Shown here: positions 1 through 7,264 of the stretch, piece by piece
Layout: each line of letters opens with the position of its first letter
Position numbering within the stretch: the stretch's first letter is position 1
NCBI GenBank assembly: GCA_003564775.1
Contig: PXEI01000044.1
Span: forward strand, 1 to 11,942
Reading direction: 5' to 3'
DNA from: Spirochaetaceae bacterium
GTDB taxonomy: Bacteria; Spirochaetota; Spirochaetia; DSM-27196; SLAA01
Length of the DNA: 11,942 nucleotides
Notes under the pieces: generated by a model
What the model was told of the DNA's origin: nothing
Databases searched by the model: none
Seen by the model: the letters and a program-made list of their open reading frames with translations, nothing else
Translations under genes and position numbers: made by a program

Positions 1-357
1 GCTAACCGCTTCGCGTCGAACATCGGGGAAGTCATTGGTGATCGCGCCGTTGCTACGAACCTGACGCCCAATGCCTTCGGTCGCAAGCCCTTCCACTACT
101 CGAATCATTTCCGCATTATCGGGAGAGATCTCACCACGTTGAACCATTGCTCGTACGCCTTGTATGGCGAGAAACTTTGCTTCACGGGTGTTGCTGCGTG
201 CCTGACCTCGAATGATTTGCTGGTCAATAGCTTGTTCTAGATACAGTTCCTCAATGGTTCGTGCCGAGACGTCATCTGACTCTCGCTCTTGCGCCCAGAG
301 TGATGCTGCCCCAAAAATGAGTAAAAGGCTCACCGAAATGGTTACGAGCTTCCCCAT
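1..357 (-). CDS. Secreted HEAT-repeat-like protein, N-terminal part (runs off left edge)
   Basis: Translating the minus strand from an ATG at 357 gives 119 codons open to the window edge. Residues 1-23 form a typical Sec signal peptide: Lys near the start, a hydrophobic core LLLIFGAAS, and a likely signal peptidase I site after LWA or WAQ. The mature part is helical and charged, with a segment (FLAIQGVRAMVQRGEISPDN) resembling a HEAT-type helical hairpin; this is suggestive, not diagnostic. An SD sequence GAGGAG at 365-370 lies 7 nt before the ATG. It starts 40 nt after the stop of the lipoprotein gene on the same strand, so the two are probably co-transcribed. HEAT-like proteins with signal peptides are common in spirochaetes and probably act as periplasmic scaffolds. 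Function unknown; the C-terminal part is outside the window. Confidence 0.72.
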   Translation of the reverse strand, partial: MGKLVTISVSLLLIFGAASLWAQERESDDVSARTIEELYLEQAIDQQIIRGQARSNTREAKFLAIQGVRAMVQRGEISPDNAEMIRVVEGLATEGIGRQVRSNGAITNDFPDVRREAVS

Positions 358-397
358 AGTATAACTCCTCTTCCACATACTCTTATTGAAGCATAGA

Positions 398-1033
398 CTA
401 AAACACATCAATTTTCCAGCGATCATTCACTCTTTTTAATTGGTAGAGAATAACGCCTTGATCACGAACGCGCATAATTGCTTCAACTTTATCGGTGCCA
501 ATGAAGTCTAGATCATCAAGACGAGCGTTTGCTCGGCTCGGCACCACTACCCATGAAAAATAGTCTTCAATGCTTCTGAGTTCAATATTATTCCGACGCA
601 AGACAGGACTTTCTGATCGCTCACGCAATACCGCAGGGTCCGAGTGTATCTGAAGATACTCCTCGGTTAAGTAGGCCTTCCATTGCTCAAAATCACGGTC
701 CGCTATTATCTCGTTCAACTCCGCTATAAATGCCTCAACCTCGTTGAATGTAGTCTCATACATCTCGGCGGAGATTACGAAGTCCTCAGTTTCGATATAG
801 ATATCTTCATCAGCCAACTCGTCGTTGGTTGCTGGAGCTTCCTGAGACCCGTTCGTTGCTTCCTCGTGCGGCTCGGGTTCCGCCGGTGCCTCGGGGCGCG
901 CATCATCAGGGAGTTCAGTATCCGGTTGCTCACTTTCGGGGGGCGATGTTGGCTCAGGTGTTGCACAGGATCCGATCCAAAGCATAAGACCAACGAAGCA
1001 AATGATCCCAAATGTGTTTCTTGCGTGGCGCAT
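398..1033 (-). CDS. Predicted lipoprotein with acidic Pro/Glu-rich spacer
   Basis: A 211-residue protein from ATG at 1033 to TAG at 398-400. The N-terminus is a lipoprotein signal peptide: MRHARN basic region, hydrophobic core, and lipobox IGSC with the acylated Cys at residue 23. Residues 24 to about 85 are a low-complexity Pro/Glu/Asp/Ala tether. The last 120 residues form a compact region rich in aromatic and charged residues, beginning around ETTFNEVEAFIAELN and ending in KRVNDRWKIDVF. Its ending recalls NTF2/SnoaL-like folds, but I do not recognise the family. Longer in-frame starts exist (ATG 1048, TTG 1069). I chose 1033 because it gives a canonical signal peptide and because TTG 1069 coincides with a promoter -35 element. 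No SD precedes any of these starts. It is likely the first gene of an operon with the HEAT-like gene. Confidence 0.8.
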   Translation of the reverse strand: MRHARNTFGIICFVGLMLWIGSCATPEPTSPPESEQPDTELPDDARPEAPAEPEPHEEATNGSQEAPATNDELADEDIYIETEDFVISAEMYETTFNEVEAFIAELNEIIADRDFEQWKAYLTEEYLQIHSDPAVLRERSESPVLRRNNIELRSIEDYFSWVVVPSRANARLDDLDFIGTDKVEAIMRVRDQGVILYQLKRVNDRWKIDVF

Positions 1034-1039
1034 ATCGAG

Positions 1040-1069
1040 ATAGTACATCTGTAGTTTTGCATCTGTCAA
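1040..1069 (-). promoter_or_regulatory. Sigma70-type promoter of the lipoprotein gene
   Basis: On the minus strand a perfect -35 TTGACA (1069-1064) is followed, after 18 nt, by TACTAT (1045-1040; 4 of 6 matches to TATAAT). Only 6 nt separate the -10 from the ATG at 1033, so transcription would begin at or next to the start codon. This fits the absence of an SD. Confidence 0.5.
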
Positions 1070-1109
1070 TAAAACACGAAGTGCATGTCAGGCCGGGTAA
1101 CGATGAACC

Positions 1110-1138
1110 TTTTCAGGCAGTTGCTTACACGATATAGT
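1110..1138 (+). promoter_or_regulatory. Possible promoter of the 1159-3177 gene
   Basis: TTTTCA (1110-1115; 4 of 6 to TTGACA), a 17-nt spacer and TATAGT (1133-1138; 5 of 6 to TATAAT) would give a transcript starting near 1145 with a roughly 14-nt leader that contains the SD. It lies in the divergent intergenic region 1034-1158. The -35 is weak. Confidence 0.35.
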
Positions 1139-1158
1139 ATGATATCTGTGGAGGAGAA

Positions 1159-3177
1159 ATGTCGACATCCGAGCACCTATTGCGAATTCTGTCGGTATAC
1201 TCGCGAAGAGCCGAGACACCACACATTCCCGCGTCCGCGCTTTTCTCGTTTGCAAAGAAGTATGCAACGCGCTACGTAGATCAACAACCGGAACTCGAGG
1301 ACCTGATCACATATACCGATGAAACCGTGAAAGCACACCTTTATACACTCAGTGAACGTGGTAAGTGTAGTTTGAACTATGACGGTGAGGCTATCGGCAA
1401 AGTATACTACCCGGGCTACTACTTTGATGCCGTTGCGGCGCAGTATCGCAAGCTTGAACAGCGCCCGGAGCTGCCTTTTCCAAACGAAGATACTGTCCAT
1501 ATAACGCCGCCAGCTGAGCTCATTCAGATCGTGGACATGGGCACAGACTTCATCATGTGGCTCGAACAATGTGCCACGGCCGAAGAGGATCAGCTGCTTC
1601 GCCTGATCTTTCCCCACCAACTGCCGAGCTGCATCATCACATCCCAGATCATGAATCGTTCACTTCCCGATCTTACGATGCAACGAATTCGCAGTTATCT
1701 GCGCAGCGAACGAAACGCGGGCTATATGCGCAGCAAACTCCAGGCGGTCTTTCCTCATCGAGACGCCTCGGTGCGCGACATGATCTCCGCCGTGTTAACA
1801 ACACCCGCCCAGGTACTGTCAGGCATTCTTGAGCCTACCGATTTCACCTTCCATTTTTGGTCCCAGTTTGCCGGAATCATTATCAAGGACTATTCCAGCA
1901 AGAAGGACCGACTTGCAGAGGAAGACGCATTTACCCAGGCTGCATTCATATTGAGTTATCTCACCGTCTTTTATAAAGGTAGAGCGCAGAAGACGCAGGA
2001 AATTGACACCGCTATCCGTCGCCTGGAGCAGTCGCTGCGAGCTTCCCCCTATGCACACAGCATTAGTGATGTCATGGCGTTTACAGACTCCCGTGGCGTG
2101 CCGTTAAGCAGGAACCTCTCCCGTGATGACATCACGAAACACCTTGCCGGACTGTTGCGTGGCGAGTCGGGAGAGTTGGGTAAGCTGGTACGCGTCAATA
2201 CGGCAAACGATAGACAGTACTACATCTCGACAGAAAACGTGATTCGGGTCGCGGTTGACGGTGTCTTCACCGCGGGCATGGAGCTACGCAAACACTACAT
2301 CGACCAGTGGTCCATCTATATGCGCGACGACAAGAAGGTAAAGGCCATGGTCTCCGACGAAGCTTTTGCCAAAAGTGTGAACGCAATGATGGCAGAGAAC
2401 TTTCCACTCATTCTGGCCTTACTTGATGAAGGACTTCTTCTTTCCTGCAGTAAACACACTGAGTTCAATGCAGCGATGCAGGAGCAGTATAATGCACTGT
2501 TCCATCCTAAGACTGCAAAACTACAGAGCACCGTAGAAATTCTCGGACTCAGTCGCGAGGAACTCTACAACGATGCACGCCTGGTGCTACCGTTCTGGAT
2601 GGTCACCCCTGGCTTAAATGCTGTTGTGCGATTTCTACGCAGCCTCTTCCTTGGCGAACCCCGTAGGCGCTCGCCAAAAGGAGCTTCGGCGCGCTCGGAC
2701 GATAGCTCCGAGGAACTTCCCGACCTAAACGACCTCAACAAACGCACCACCAAAAAGATGGTTGTAGACGACGGCGCCGCTGATTCACAATCCGCCCGCA
2801 CAGATAGTCAAAACGCCGGATCCAGGTCCAAGGCACAGTCAGCAGAGTTCCAAAAAGCAATCAAGCGACTTGAGAAAGAGTTTCTGGGCACGAATAGAAA
2901 TATTGATGAAACTTTGCACGAGTTGGCCGACCGCTGGAACCCGCTCCTGGACGAGCGTGCCAAGCGCAATCTCATTGAAGACGTGAACTCGCTCACTCGG
3001 GATTTCCTGCGCCGCATGAAGGTGGGTTTCCGTATGATTCCCCCAGATGCAAACCGCATTCGCGATCTTGCGCGGCGTCTCTCACAGAACGACGCGTTCT
3101 CGGAAATCCGGCGGAAGAAGGACCTGGAGCGTTATTTGGAACTCTACATGCTGAAGCTACTTGGAAAGATCAAGTAG
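1159..3177 (+). CDS. Conserved-looking hypothetical protein, 672 aa, cytoplasmic
   Basis: ATG at 1159 is preceded by GGAGGAG at 1150-1156, which supports the start; the stop is TAG at 3175-3177. I see no signal peptide or membrane segment, and no nucleotide-binding, catalytic or metal-binding motif. The first 500 or so residues are a largely helical globular region. Residues about 500-563 are a Ser/Arg/Asp/Lys-rich linker that looks disordered (RRRSPKGASARSDD and onward). Residues about 564-672 are a second, strongly charged helical domain, containing LHELADRWNPLLDERAKRN and ending LYMLKLLGKIK, with coiled-coil character. I do not recognise the family; a lineage-restricted spirochaete protein is my best guess. 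It stands alone, divergent from the lipoprotein gene and convergent with the exonuclease gene. The two-domain layout with a flexible tether suggests a binding or scaffold role rather than an enzyme, but this is inference. Confidence 0.85.
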   Translation: MSTSEHLLRILSVYSRRAETPHIPASALFSFAKKYATRYVDQQPELEDLITYTDETVKAHLYTLSERGKCSLNYDGEAIGKVYYPGYYFDAVAAQYRKLEQRPELPFPNEDTVHITPPAELIQIVDMGTDFIMWLEQCATAEEDQLLRLIFPHQLPSCIITSQIMNRSLPDLTMQRIRSYLRSERNAGYMRSKLQAVFPHRDASVRDMISAVLTTPAQVLSGILEPTDFTFHFWSQFAGIIIKDYSSKKDRLAEEDAFTQAAFILSYLTVFYKGRAQKTQEIDTAIRRLEQSLRASPYAHSISDVMAFTDSRGVPLSRNLSRDDITKHLAGLLRGESGELGKLVRVNTANDRQYYISTENVIRVAVDGVFTAGMELRKHYIDQWSIYMRDDKKVKAMVSDEAFAKSVNAMMAENFPLILALLDEGLLLSCSKHTEFNAAMQEQYNALFHPKTAKLQSTVEILGLSREELYNDARLVLPFWMVTPGLNAVVRFLRSLFLGEPRRRSPKGASARSDDSSEELPDLNDLNKRTTKKMVVDDGAADSQSARTDSQNAGSRSKAQSAEFQKAIKRLEKEFLGTNRNIDETLHELADRWNPLLDERAKRNLIEDVNSLTRDFLRRMKVGFRMIPPDANRIRDLARRLSQNDAFSEIRRKKDLERYLELYMLKLLGKIK

Positions 3178-3178
3178 C

Positions 3179-3204
3179 AACCGTACCGGAGAACCGTACC
3201 GGAG
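3179..3204. repeat. Two-copy tandem 13-bp repeat between convergent genes
   Basis: AACCGTACCGGAG occurs twice without mismatch or gap, at 3179-3191 and 3192-3204. It fills nearly all of the 27-bp space between the stop of the 1159-3177 gene and the stop of the exonuclease gene. Confidence 0.9.
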
Positions 3205-3229
3205 CTACGTGAGCACCTCACGCAAGCTC
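3202..3229. terminator. Stem-loop over the exonuclease stop codon, possible terminator
   Basis: GAGCT (3202-3206) pairs with AGCTC (3225-3229), and CGTGAG (3208-3213) with CTCACG (3217-3222). This gives 11 base pairs with a small 1/2-nt internal loop and a 3-nt CAC loop. It spans the 3' end of the exonuclease gene and lies 25 nt after the stop of the convergent gene. No T-tract follows on either strand, so it is not a classical intrinsic terminator; it may act as a 3'-end barrier for both transcripts. Confidence 0.35.
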
Positions 3230-3771
3230 AGGTCACCCATAAAGCTTAGCGCGTTGACGCACTCACGAAACAACCGCATACACACAACAGCATCATCAAA
3301 TGCTCTGTGCGCCGCACCTGGGGGAATGTTCAGCTCTTCTGCGAGATTCTGAAGGCTGTAGCTTCTCCGGCGAGGAAATGCCTTTTGTGCCAGGATCTGG
3401 GTGTCGATTATGCTGTTAGCCACGTCGGACAAACCTTCACGATGCAAAGCAGCCCGAAGAAAGCCTACATCAAACTCCGCATTATGAGCGACAAGTATGC
3501 TGTCACCAATAAACTCCATGAACACTGGCAACATCTGCGCTATTGGGGGTTTGTCGGCTACCATAATGTCGCTGATTCCACTCACAGCGCCTGCATCAGG
3601 CGGAATTGGAACCCCTGGATTCACAAGTTCACTAAACTCCGCGGTGACGGCGGCACCCCTAAACTGTACCGCCCCTATTTCACATACTCGGTCACTCGCA
3701 GAATAGAGCCCAGTCGTCTCGAAATCAAATGCCGTGAAAAGTAAGGTGTCTACCGATGCATCAAGGTCCAT
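3205..3771 (-). CDS. DEDDh-family 3'-5' exonuclease (DnaQ/PolC-exonuclease-like)
   Basis: A 188-residue single-domain protein. The DEDDh exonuclease motifs are all present: Exo I FDFETTGL with D16 and E18, Exo II VAHNAEFDVGFL with N97 and D101, and Exo III HRAFDDA with H155 and D160. These residues bind two metal ions for hydrolysis of 3' ends of DNA or RNA. Size and sequence match stand-alone epsilon-like proteins and the exonuclease domain of PolC. No polymerase or GIY-YIG domain is attached. The ATG at 3771 has AGGAG 7 nt upstream. The gene begins 27 nt after the stop of the phosphohexomutase gene and is probably co-transcribed with it. It could be the replicative proofreading subunit, a repair exonuclease or an RNase T-like enzyme; sequence alone does not decide. 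Confidence 0.9.
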   Translation of the reverse strand: MDLDASVDTLLFTAFDFETTGLYSASDRVCEIGAVQFRGAAVTAEFSELVNPGVPIPPDAGAVSGISDIMVADKPPIAQMLPVFMEFIGDSILVAHNAEFDVGFLRAALHREGLSDVANSIIDTQILAQKAFPRRRSYSLQNLAEELNIPPGAAHRAFDDAVVCMRLFRECVNALSFMGDLSLREVLT

Positions 3772-3798
3772 GATTCAACTCCTCAGGTATGTTCGTAC

Positions 3799-5568
3799 TC
3801 ACTCCCCAGCATTCTCCTTAGCCTTCTGGATCCAGCCACGGATTTCTTCGCGAACCATATCCAGTTTCTCGGCTACACGTTCCTTGGCCTCAGGAAGGGG
3901 TAGTTCATCGTCGTCACAGCACGACGCATAGAACTTAATCTTGGGTTCGGTACCTGAAGGGCGGGCACTCACGATAGAGCCATCCTCCAGATAATACTGG
4001 AGGACGTTGGACCTTGGTAAATCTATATCGCTGCTCGTGCGTCCGGATGCCCAATCAAAGCTTGTTCCATTTTGATAGTCTTTAACCTTTTTCACGGTCA
4101 ACTCACCGAACACTTTGGGTGGATCCTCACGCAGAGTTTTCATCATCCCCTGCATGATCTCCTGTCCCTGGCGACCGGAGAAGTATTCCGATATTGTCTC
4201 CTCTTGAAAGTAACCGTGTTCAATATAGAGTTCTTCAAGGCGCTGCAACACACTTTTTCCCTGTGACACATGGTACAGAGCCATCTCCACCGCCAAGACC
4301 GTAGCGGTGACTGCGTCTTTGTCGCGGACAGCCGTTCCAATCATGTAGCCGTAGCTCTCCTCACCACCAATCACGTAGTTTGGCCCTTCCTCCTGCTGCT
4401 CAAAGTCACGGATGAGGCCTGCAATGTGTTTAAATCCAGTGAGAGTATCGTAACACTCTGCACCCAAATGCTCAGCAATCCGGCGCTGAAGTTCAGTTGT
4501 GACAATGGTTTTGATAAAGGCTGGCCGCGGCGGTAAGGTACCAAGCTCGGCGCGAGAGGAAAACACATAGTCAACAAGCAACGCTCCTAACTGATTACCG
4601 GTAACAAGACGAAAGTCACCTGCGTCCGGAACCGCAATTCCAATTCGGTCTGCGTCGGGATCTGTTCCAATTACAATCGCTGCCTGCTCTCTGCGCCCCT
4701 GTGCAATGGCCATTTCAAGAGCTGCACCTTCCTCTGGATTTGGTGAGGTCACCGTAGGGAACTCACCGTCCGGTTCACGTTGTTCCGGTACTGTTGATAC
4801 CTGCACATTGAACTCACCAAGCGCTCGCTCGACAAGATACGCACCGGTTCCATGCAGTGGAGTATAAACAACCTTTGCAGCAGCTCCATACTCCCGCAGC
4901 AAATCAGGTCGCACGACATTGCTTTTGACCATCTCTACGAACTTGGCGTCTATATCCTCGTCTATGTACTCCAGCAGTCCAGCCGATTTCGCATCGGCTA
5001 AACTCATAGCCTTAGGAGCACCCTGTATCTCCAGCACCTTATGAATAATAGCTGTATCGTGTGGCGCTACCACCTGAGCCCCGTCGTTCCAGTAGACCTT
5101 ATACCCGTTATAGTCGGGTGGATTGTGACTTGCGGTAACAACTACTCCACCGGATGCGCCTAACTCACGGATGGCAAACGAAAGCTCAGGTGTAGGACGT
5201 AGCTCGGAGAACAGGAAGGCCTTGATGCCGTAGGCAGCAAAGACCAACGCCGTGTTGAGGGCAAACTCTTTAGAGTAACGTCGTGAATCATGAGCTATAA
5301 CAACCGAGTCTGCGTTCCCGACCTCCACCATATATGCAGCCATTCCGGCGCTTGCACGGCGTACGATATAGGGATTGATGCGGTTAAAGCCCCCGCCGAT
5401 TACACCACGCAGCCCCCCTGTGCCAAACTCAATTTCGGTATAGAAACGATCCGAGAGTTCCGTCCAGTTTTCATCACGTAAAAGATTCTGCACCTCCGAC
5501 CTGAAAGGCTCCTCACTCTCTACCTGAATGTAGTTGTTAGCTTTGGTCTTGATACTCTCAATGTCCAC
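3799..5568 (-). CDS. pgcA: Phosphohexomutase, PgcA-type (alpha-phosphoglucomutase/phosphomannomutase)
   Basis: A 589-residue member of the alpha-D-phosphohexomutase superfamily, which interconverts hexose 1- and 6-phosphates through a phosphoserine. The four signature loops are intact: TASHNPP at 145-151 (catalytic S147), the Mg loop DPDADR at 303-308 (D303, D305, D307), the sugar-specificity loop GGEESYGY at 401-408, and the phosphate-binding loop RPSGTEPK at 536-543. The N-terminal FGTGGLRG (48-55) and the length near 580 are typical of the Bacillus PgcA branch rather than the shorter ManB/GlmM branches. Substrate is most likely glucose phosphate, with mannose phosphate possible. The start is GTG at 5566-5568 with AAGGAG 9 nt upstream. 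The phosphatase gene ends 98 nt upstream on the same strand and the exonuclease gene follows after 27 nt. Confidence 0.93.
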   Translation of the reverse strand: MDIESIKTKANNYIQVESEEPFRSEVQNLLRDENWTELSDRFYTEIEFGTGGLRGVIGGGFNRINPYIVRRASAGMAAYMVEVGNADSVVIAHDSRRYSKEFALNTALVFAAYGIKAFLFSELRPTPELSFAIRELGASGGVVVTASHNPPDYNGYKVYWNDGAQVVAPHDTAIIHKVLEIQGAPKAMSLADAKSAGLLEYIDEDIDAKFVEMVKSNVVRPDLLREYGAAAKVVYTPLHGTGAYLVERALGEFNVQVSTVPEQREPDGEFPTVTSPNPEEGAALEMAIAQGRREQAAIVIGTDPDADRIGIAVPDAGDFRLVTGNQLGALLVDYVFSSRAELGTLPPRPAFIKTIVTTELQRRIAEHLGAECYDTLTGFKHIAGLIRDFEQQEEGPNYVIGGEESYGYMIGTAVRDKDAVTATVLAVEMALYHVSQGKSVLQRLEELYIEHGYFQEETISEYFSGRQGQEIMQGMMKTLREDPPKVFGELTVKKVKDYQNGTSFDWASGRTSSDIDLPRSNVLQYYLEDGSIVSARPSGTEPKIKFYASCCDDDELPLPEAKERVAEKLDMVREEIRGWIQKAKENAGE

Positions 5569-5577
5569 CTGATCCGT

Positions 5578-5583
5578 CTCCTT
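5578..5583 (-). promoter_or_regulatory. Ribosome binding site fixing the GTG start of pgcA
   Basis: AAGGAG on the minus strand lies 9 nt before GTG 5568. It supports the non-ATG start, since the family N-terminal motif FGTGG then falls at residue 48, as expected. Confidence 0.7.
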
Positions 5584-5666
5584 AGCTCATATGGATGATG
5601 TATATGGGTCTCTGTCGCCCTCGACTGCCCGGGTTTTCGTGTATGGCCGGAACCAATCTACAAGAA

Positions 5667-6341
5667 CTATGAATTCTTGGAAGCTATAATCTCATTGATC
5701 TCATGCGGGTTGTCAATAATGAACACCGCTCCGGCGTCTTTGAGTTCCGCAACCGGACGGAAGCCCCAGCTGACTCCTACCGGTACTGCGCCCACCGCTA
5801 ACGCGGTTTTCATATCCAAGGCTGAATCACCAACAAAAAGCGTTTCCTCAGGTTGAGAGCCAAGAACTCGCAGGACATCACGCACTCCGGTGGGGTCTGG
5901 TTTGTGCGGTGTATCTGGCCCTACTCCCCTCACCTCGTGAAAACTCTCCGGCGGAAGACACAACTCAACAATACGGACGACAAGGTCGTGGCTTTTGTTA
6001 GACAGCACTCCCAATGCGCACCCGTTCTCACGCAGCTCCTGGAGAAGCTCCGGCACCCCATCATAGGGTTTGGTGTCAACAACCGCGTGTGCCTGGTACG
6101 CGGCTACGAGATCTTCATAGATGCCGTCCATGTCTCCATCACCGGCATAATCGGCATAGTCCACCGGGACAGCCGCCTCAGCAAGTCTGCGTAGCCCCCA
6201 TCCAACCATTCCCCGATAAGCTTCGGTTGGGTGCAGGGGTAGTCCAGCATGTGCAAGTGCGGTGTTCATAGCGGCACCAATATCTGCTATAGTGTCCAGC
6301 AATGTCCCATCAAGATCAAAAATCACAGATTGAATACTCAC
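5667..6341 (-). CDS. HAD-family phosphatase, phosphoglycolate phosphatase-like
   Basis: A 224-residue haloacid dehalogenase hydrolase. Motif I is FDLDGTLLDT with nucleophile D9 and acid/base D11. Motif II is LSNKS, residues 113-117 with S114. Motif III is K147 in HKPDP, and motif IV is GDSALDM at 171-177 with D172 and D176. The helical cap between motifs I and II (about residues 17-90) makes it subclass I, the Gph/PgmB type. Substrate cannot be read from sequence: phosphoglycolate or a small sugar phosphate is likely, and the neighbouring phosphohexomutase favours sugar phosphates. The only in-frame start before VIFDLDG at normal distance is GTG 6341; the frame is closed just upstream by TAG. 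No SD is visible. The 5' end overlaps the divergent methyltransferase gene by 40 bp. Confidence 0.88.
   Translation of the reverse strand: MSIQSVIFDLDGTLLDTIADIGAAMNTALAHAGLPLHPTEAYRGMVGWGLRRLAEAAVPVDYADYAGDGDMDGIYEDLVAAYQAHAVVDTKPYDGVPELLQELRENGCALGVLSNKSHDLVVRIVELCLPPESFHEVRGVGPDTPHKPDPTGVRDVLRVLGSQPEETLFVGDSALDMKTALAVGAVPVGVSWGFRPVAELKDAGAVFIIDNPHEINEIIASKNS
6265..6293 (+). promoter_or_regulatory. Predicted promoter of the methyltransferase gene, inside the phosphatase CDS
   Basis: TTCATA (6265-6270; 4 of 6), a 17-nt spacer and TATAGT (6288-6293; 5 of 6) end 8 nt before ATG 6302. The transcript would start at or very near the ATG. No SD is present. The element lies wholly within the coding sequence of the opposite-strand phosphatase. 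Confidence 0.45.
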
Positions 6342-7231
6342 AAAATGACACTACACCGTCGTATATTGAAAGTCAACAAACACCATCACCCAACCAAAAG
6401 GCGACACCAAGATCCACACGGCCCCCTGCTGTTCAAAGCAAAGGTCCGGAGGGTTTTGAGCACCACTACGCGCAGATCTTTGGCGAACGTTGGTACGACC
6501 TGTTCCGGGCACTGCAACAGGACAGCGTTTACACGGAACTCGGTTCGCCCTTGTGCAAGAGTTACTATCTGGACCCTGCGTCGGCTGAAGCGGCAGCTTC
6601 GTTAGAAATCCGGCCGGGTATGCAGGTGCTTGATATGTGCGCAGCACCGGGCGGTAAGGCGGTGGCTCTGCTGCAGAGCTTTCTGAACACCAGTCCCAAC
6701 GAAAGCATTAATCTCACCCTCAACGAACGCTCCGCGTCACGCCGCGCCCGACTACAACGAGTGCTCAGCGACTCAGTTCCAAGTTGGTCGCGTTCGCCAA
6801 TCAGGGTTACGTCACATGATGCCCGAAAGTGGGGGCTGCACGAGCAGAACGTGTACGACGTTATCCTGCTTGACACGCCGTGTTCTTCGGAGCGGCATCT
6901 TATACAGGAGCCAAAAACTCTACGTGACTGGAGCCCCAAAAGAAGCGTGCGCCTGGCACTTGACGCCTATGCAATGTTGGCGGCTGCACTTACAGCCGTG
7001 CGCCCAGGCGGGGTAGTTCTCTATCTCACCTGCGCTCTTTCCCCACTCGAGAACGACGGAGTCATTGCCAAAGCTCTCCAACGGCGCGGCGACGAGTTCA
7101 AGGGCCTGTCGCCACCGGAACTCAGCGGCTCCGAGCCAAGCCAGTACGGCTGCATTGTACTGCCGGATCGCGCCGCAGGGCATGGCCCACTTTTCGCCGC
7201 TCGTCTCCAGAAGCACGCTGGAGAGGAATGA
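6302..7231 (+). CDS. RsmB/NSUN-family RNA m5C methyltransferase
   Basis: A 309-residue SAM-dependent RNA cytosine-5 methyltransferase. The SAM-binding motif I DMCAAPGGKA lies at 111-120. D173 in SHDARKWG, motif IV DTPCSSERH (C194) and motif VI LTC (C244, the expected nucleophile) are present, followed by LSPLEND as in this family. The usual TCS of motif VI is TCA here. Residues 1-47 are a Gln/Ser/Pro/Thr-rich tail that looks disordered. There is no NusB-like domain as in RsmB and no long C-terminal extension as in RsmF. Segments such as RVTSHDARKWG and the RH after motif IV recall the mitochondrial NSUN3/NSUN4 branch. rRNA is a more likely target than tRNA, but this is inference. ATG 6302 has no SD, and no alternative start exists before the core; the 5' end overlaps the phosphatase gene. 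Confidence 0.87.
   Translation: MSHQDQKSQIEYSQNDTTPSYIESQQTPSPNQKATPRSTRPPAVQSKGPEGFEHHYAQIFGERWYDLFRALQQDSVYTELGSPLCKSYYLDPASAEAAASLEIRPGMQVLDMCAAPGGKAVALLQSFLNTSPNESINLTLNERSASRRARLQRVLSDSVPSWSRSPIRVTSHDARKWGLHEQNVYDVILLDTPCSSERHLIQEPKTLRDWSPKRSVRLALDAYAMLAAALTAVRPGGVVLYLTCALSPLENDGVIAKALQRRGDEFKGLSPPELSGSEPSQYGCIVLPDRAAGHGPLFAARLQKHAGEE
6348..6376 (-). promoter_or_regulatory. Predicted promoter of the phosphatase gene, inside the methyltransferase CDS
   Basis: On the minus strand TTGACT (6376-6371; 5 of 6 to TTGACA), a 17-nt spacer and TAGTGT (6353-6348; only 3 of 6 to TATAAT) end 6 nt before GTG 6341. The -35 is good and the -10 weak. The element lies within the methyltransferase coding sequence. 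Confidence 0.35.
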
Positions 7232-7264
7232 ACCGCAAGGATATGCCGCCCCTGGGCATAGATA

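Noticed and set aside
1034..1069. Start of the lipoprotein at TTG 1069 or ATG 1048.
   Set aside because: TTG 1069 is part of the TTGACA -35 box, neither start has an SD, and both put extra acidic residues ahead of the signal peptide.
3307..3744. A 145-codon plus-strand open frame opposite the exonuclease gene, and similar long antisense frames at 1177-1620 and 10643-11056.
   Set aside because: Each lies wholly opposite or within a gene with clear family motifs or a strong SD. Their translations show no domain and no SD, consistent with codon-bias shadows.
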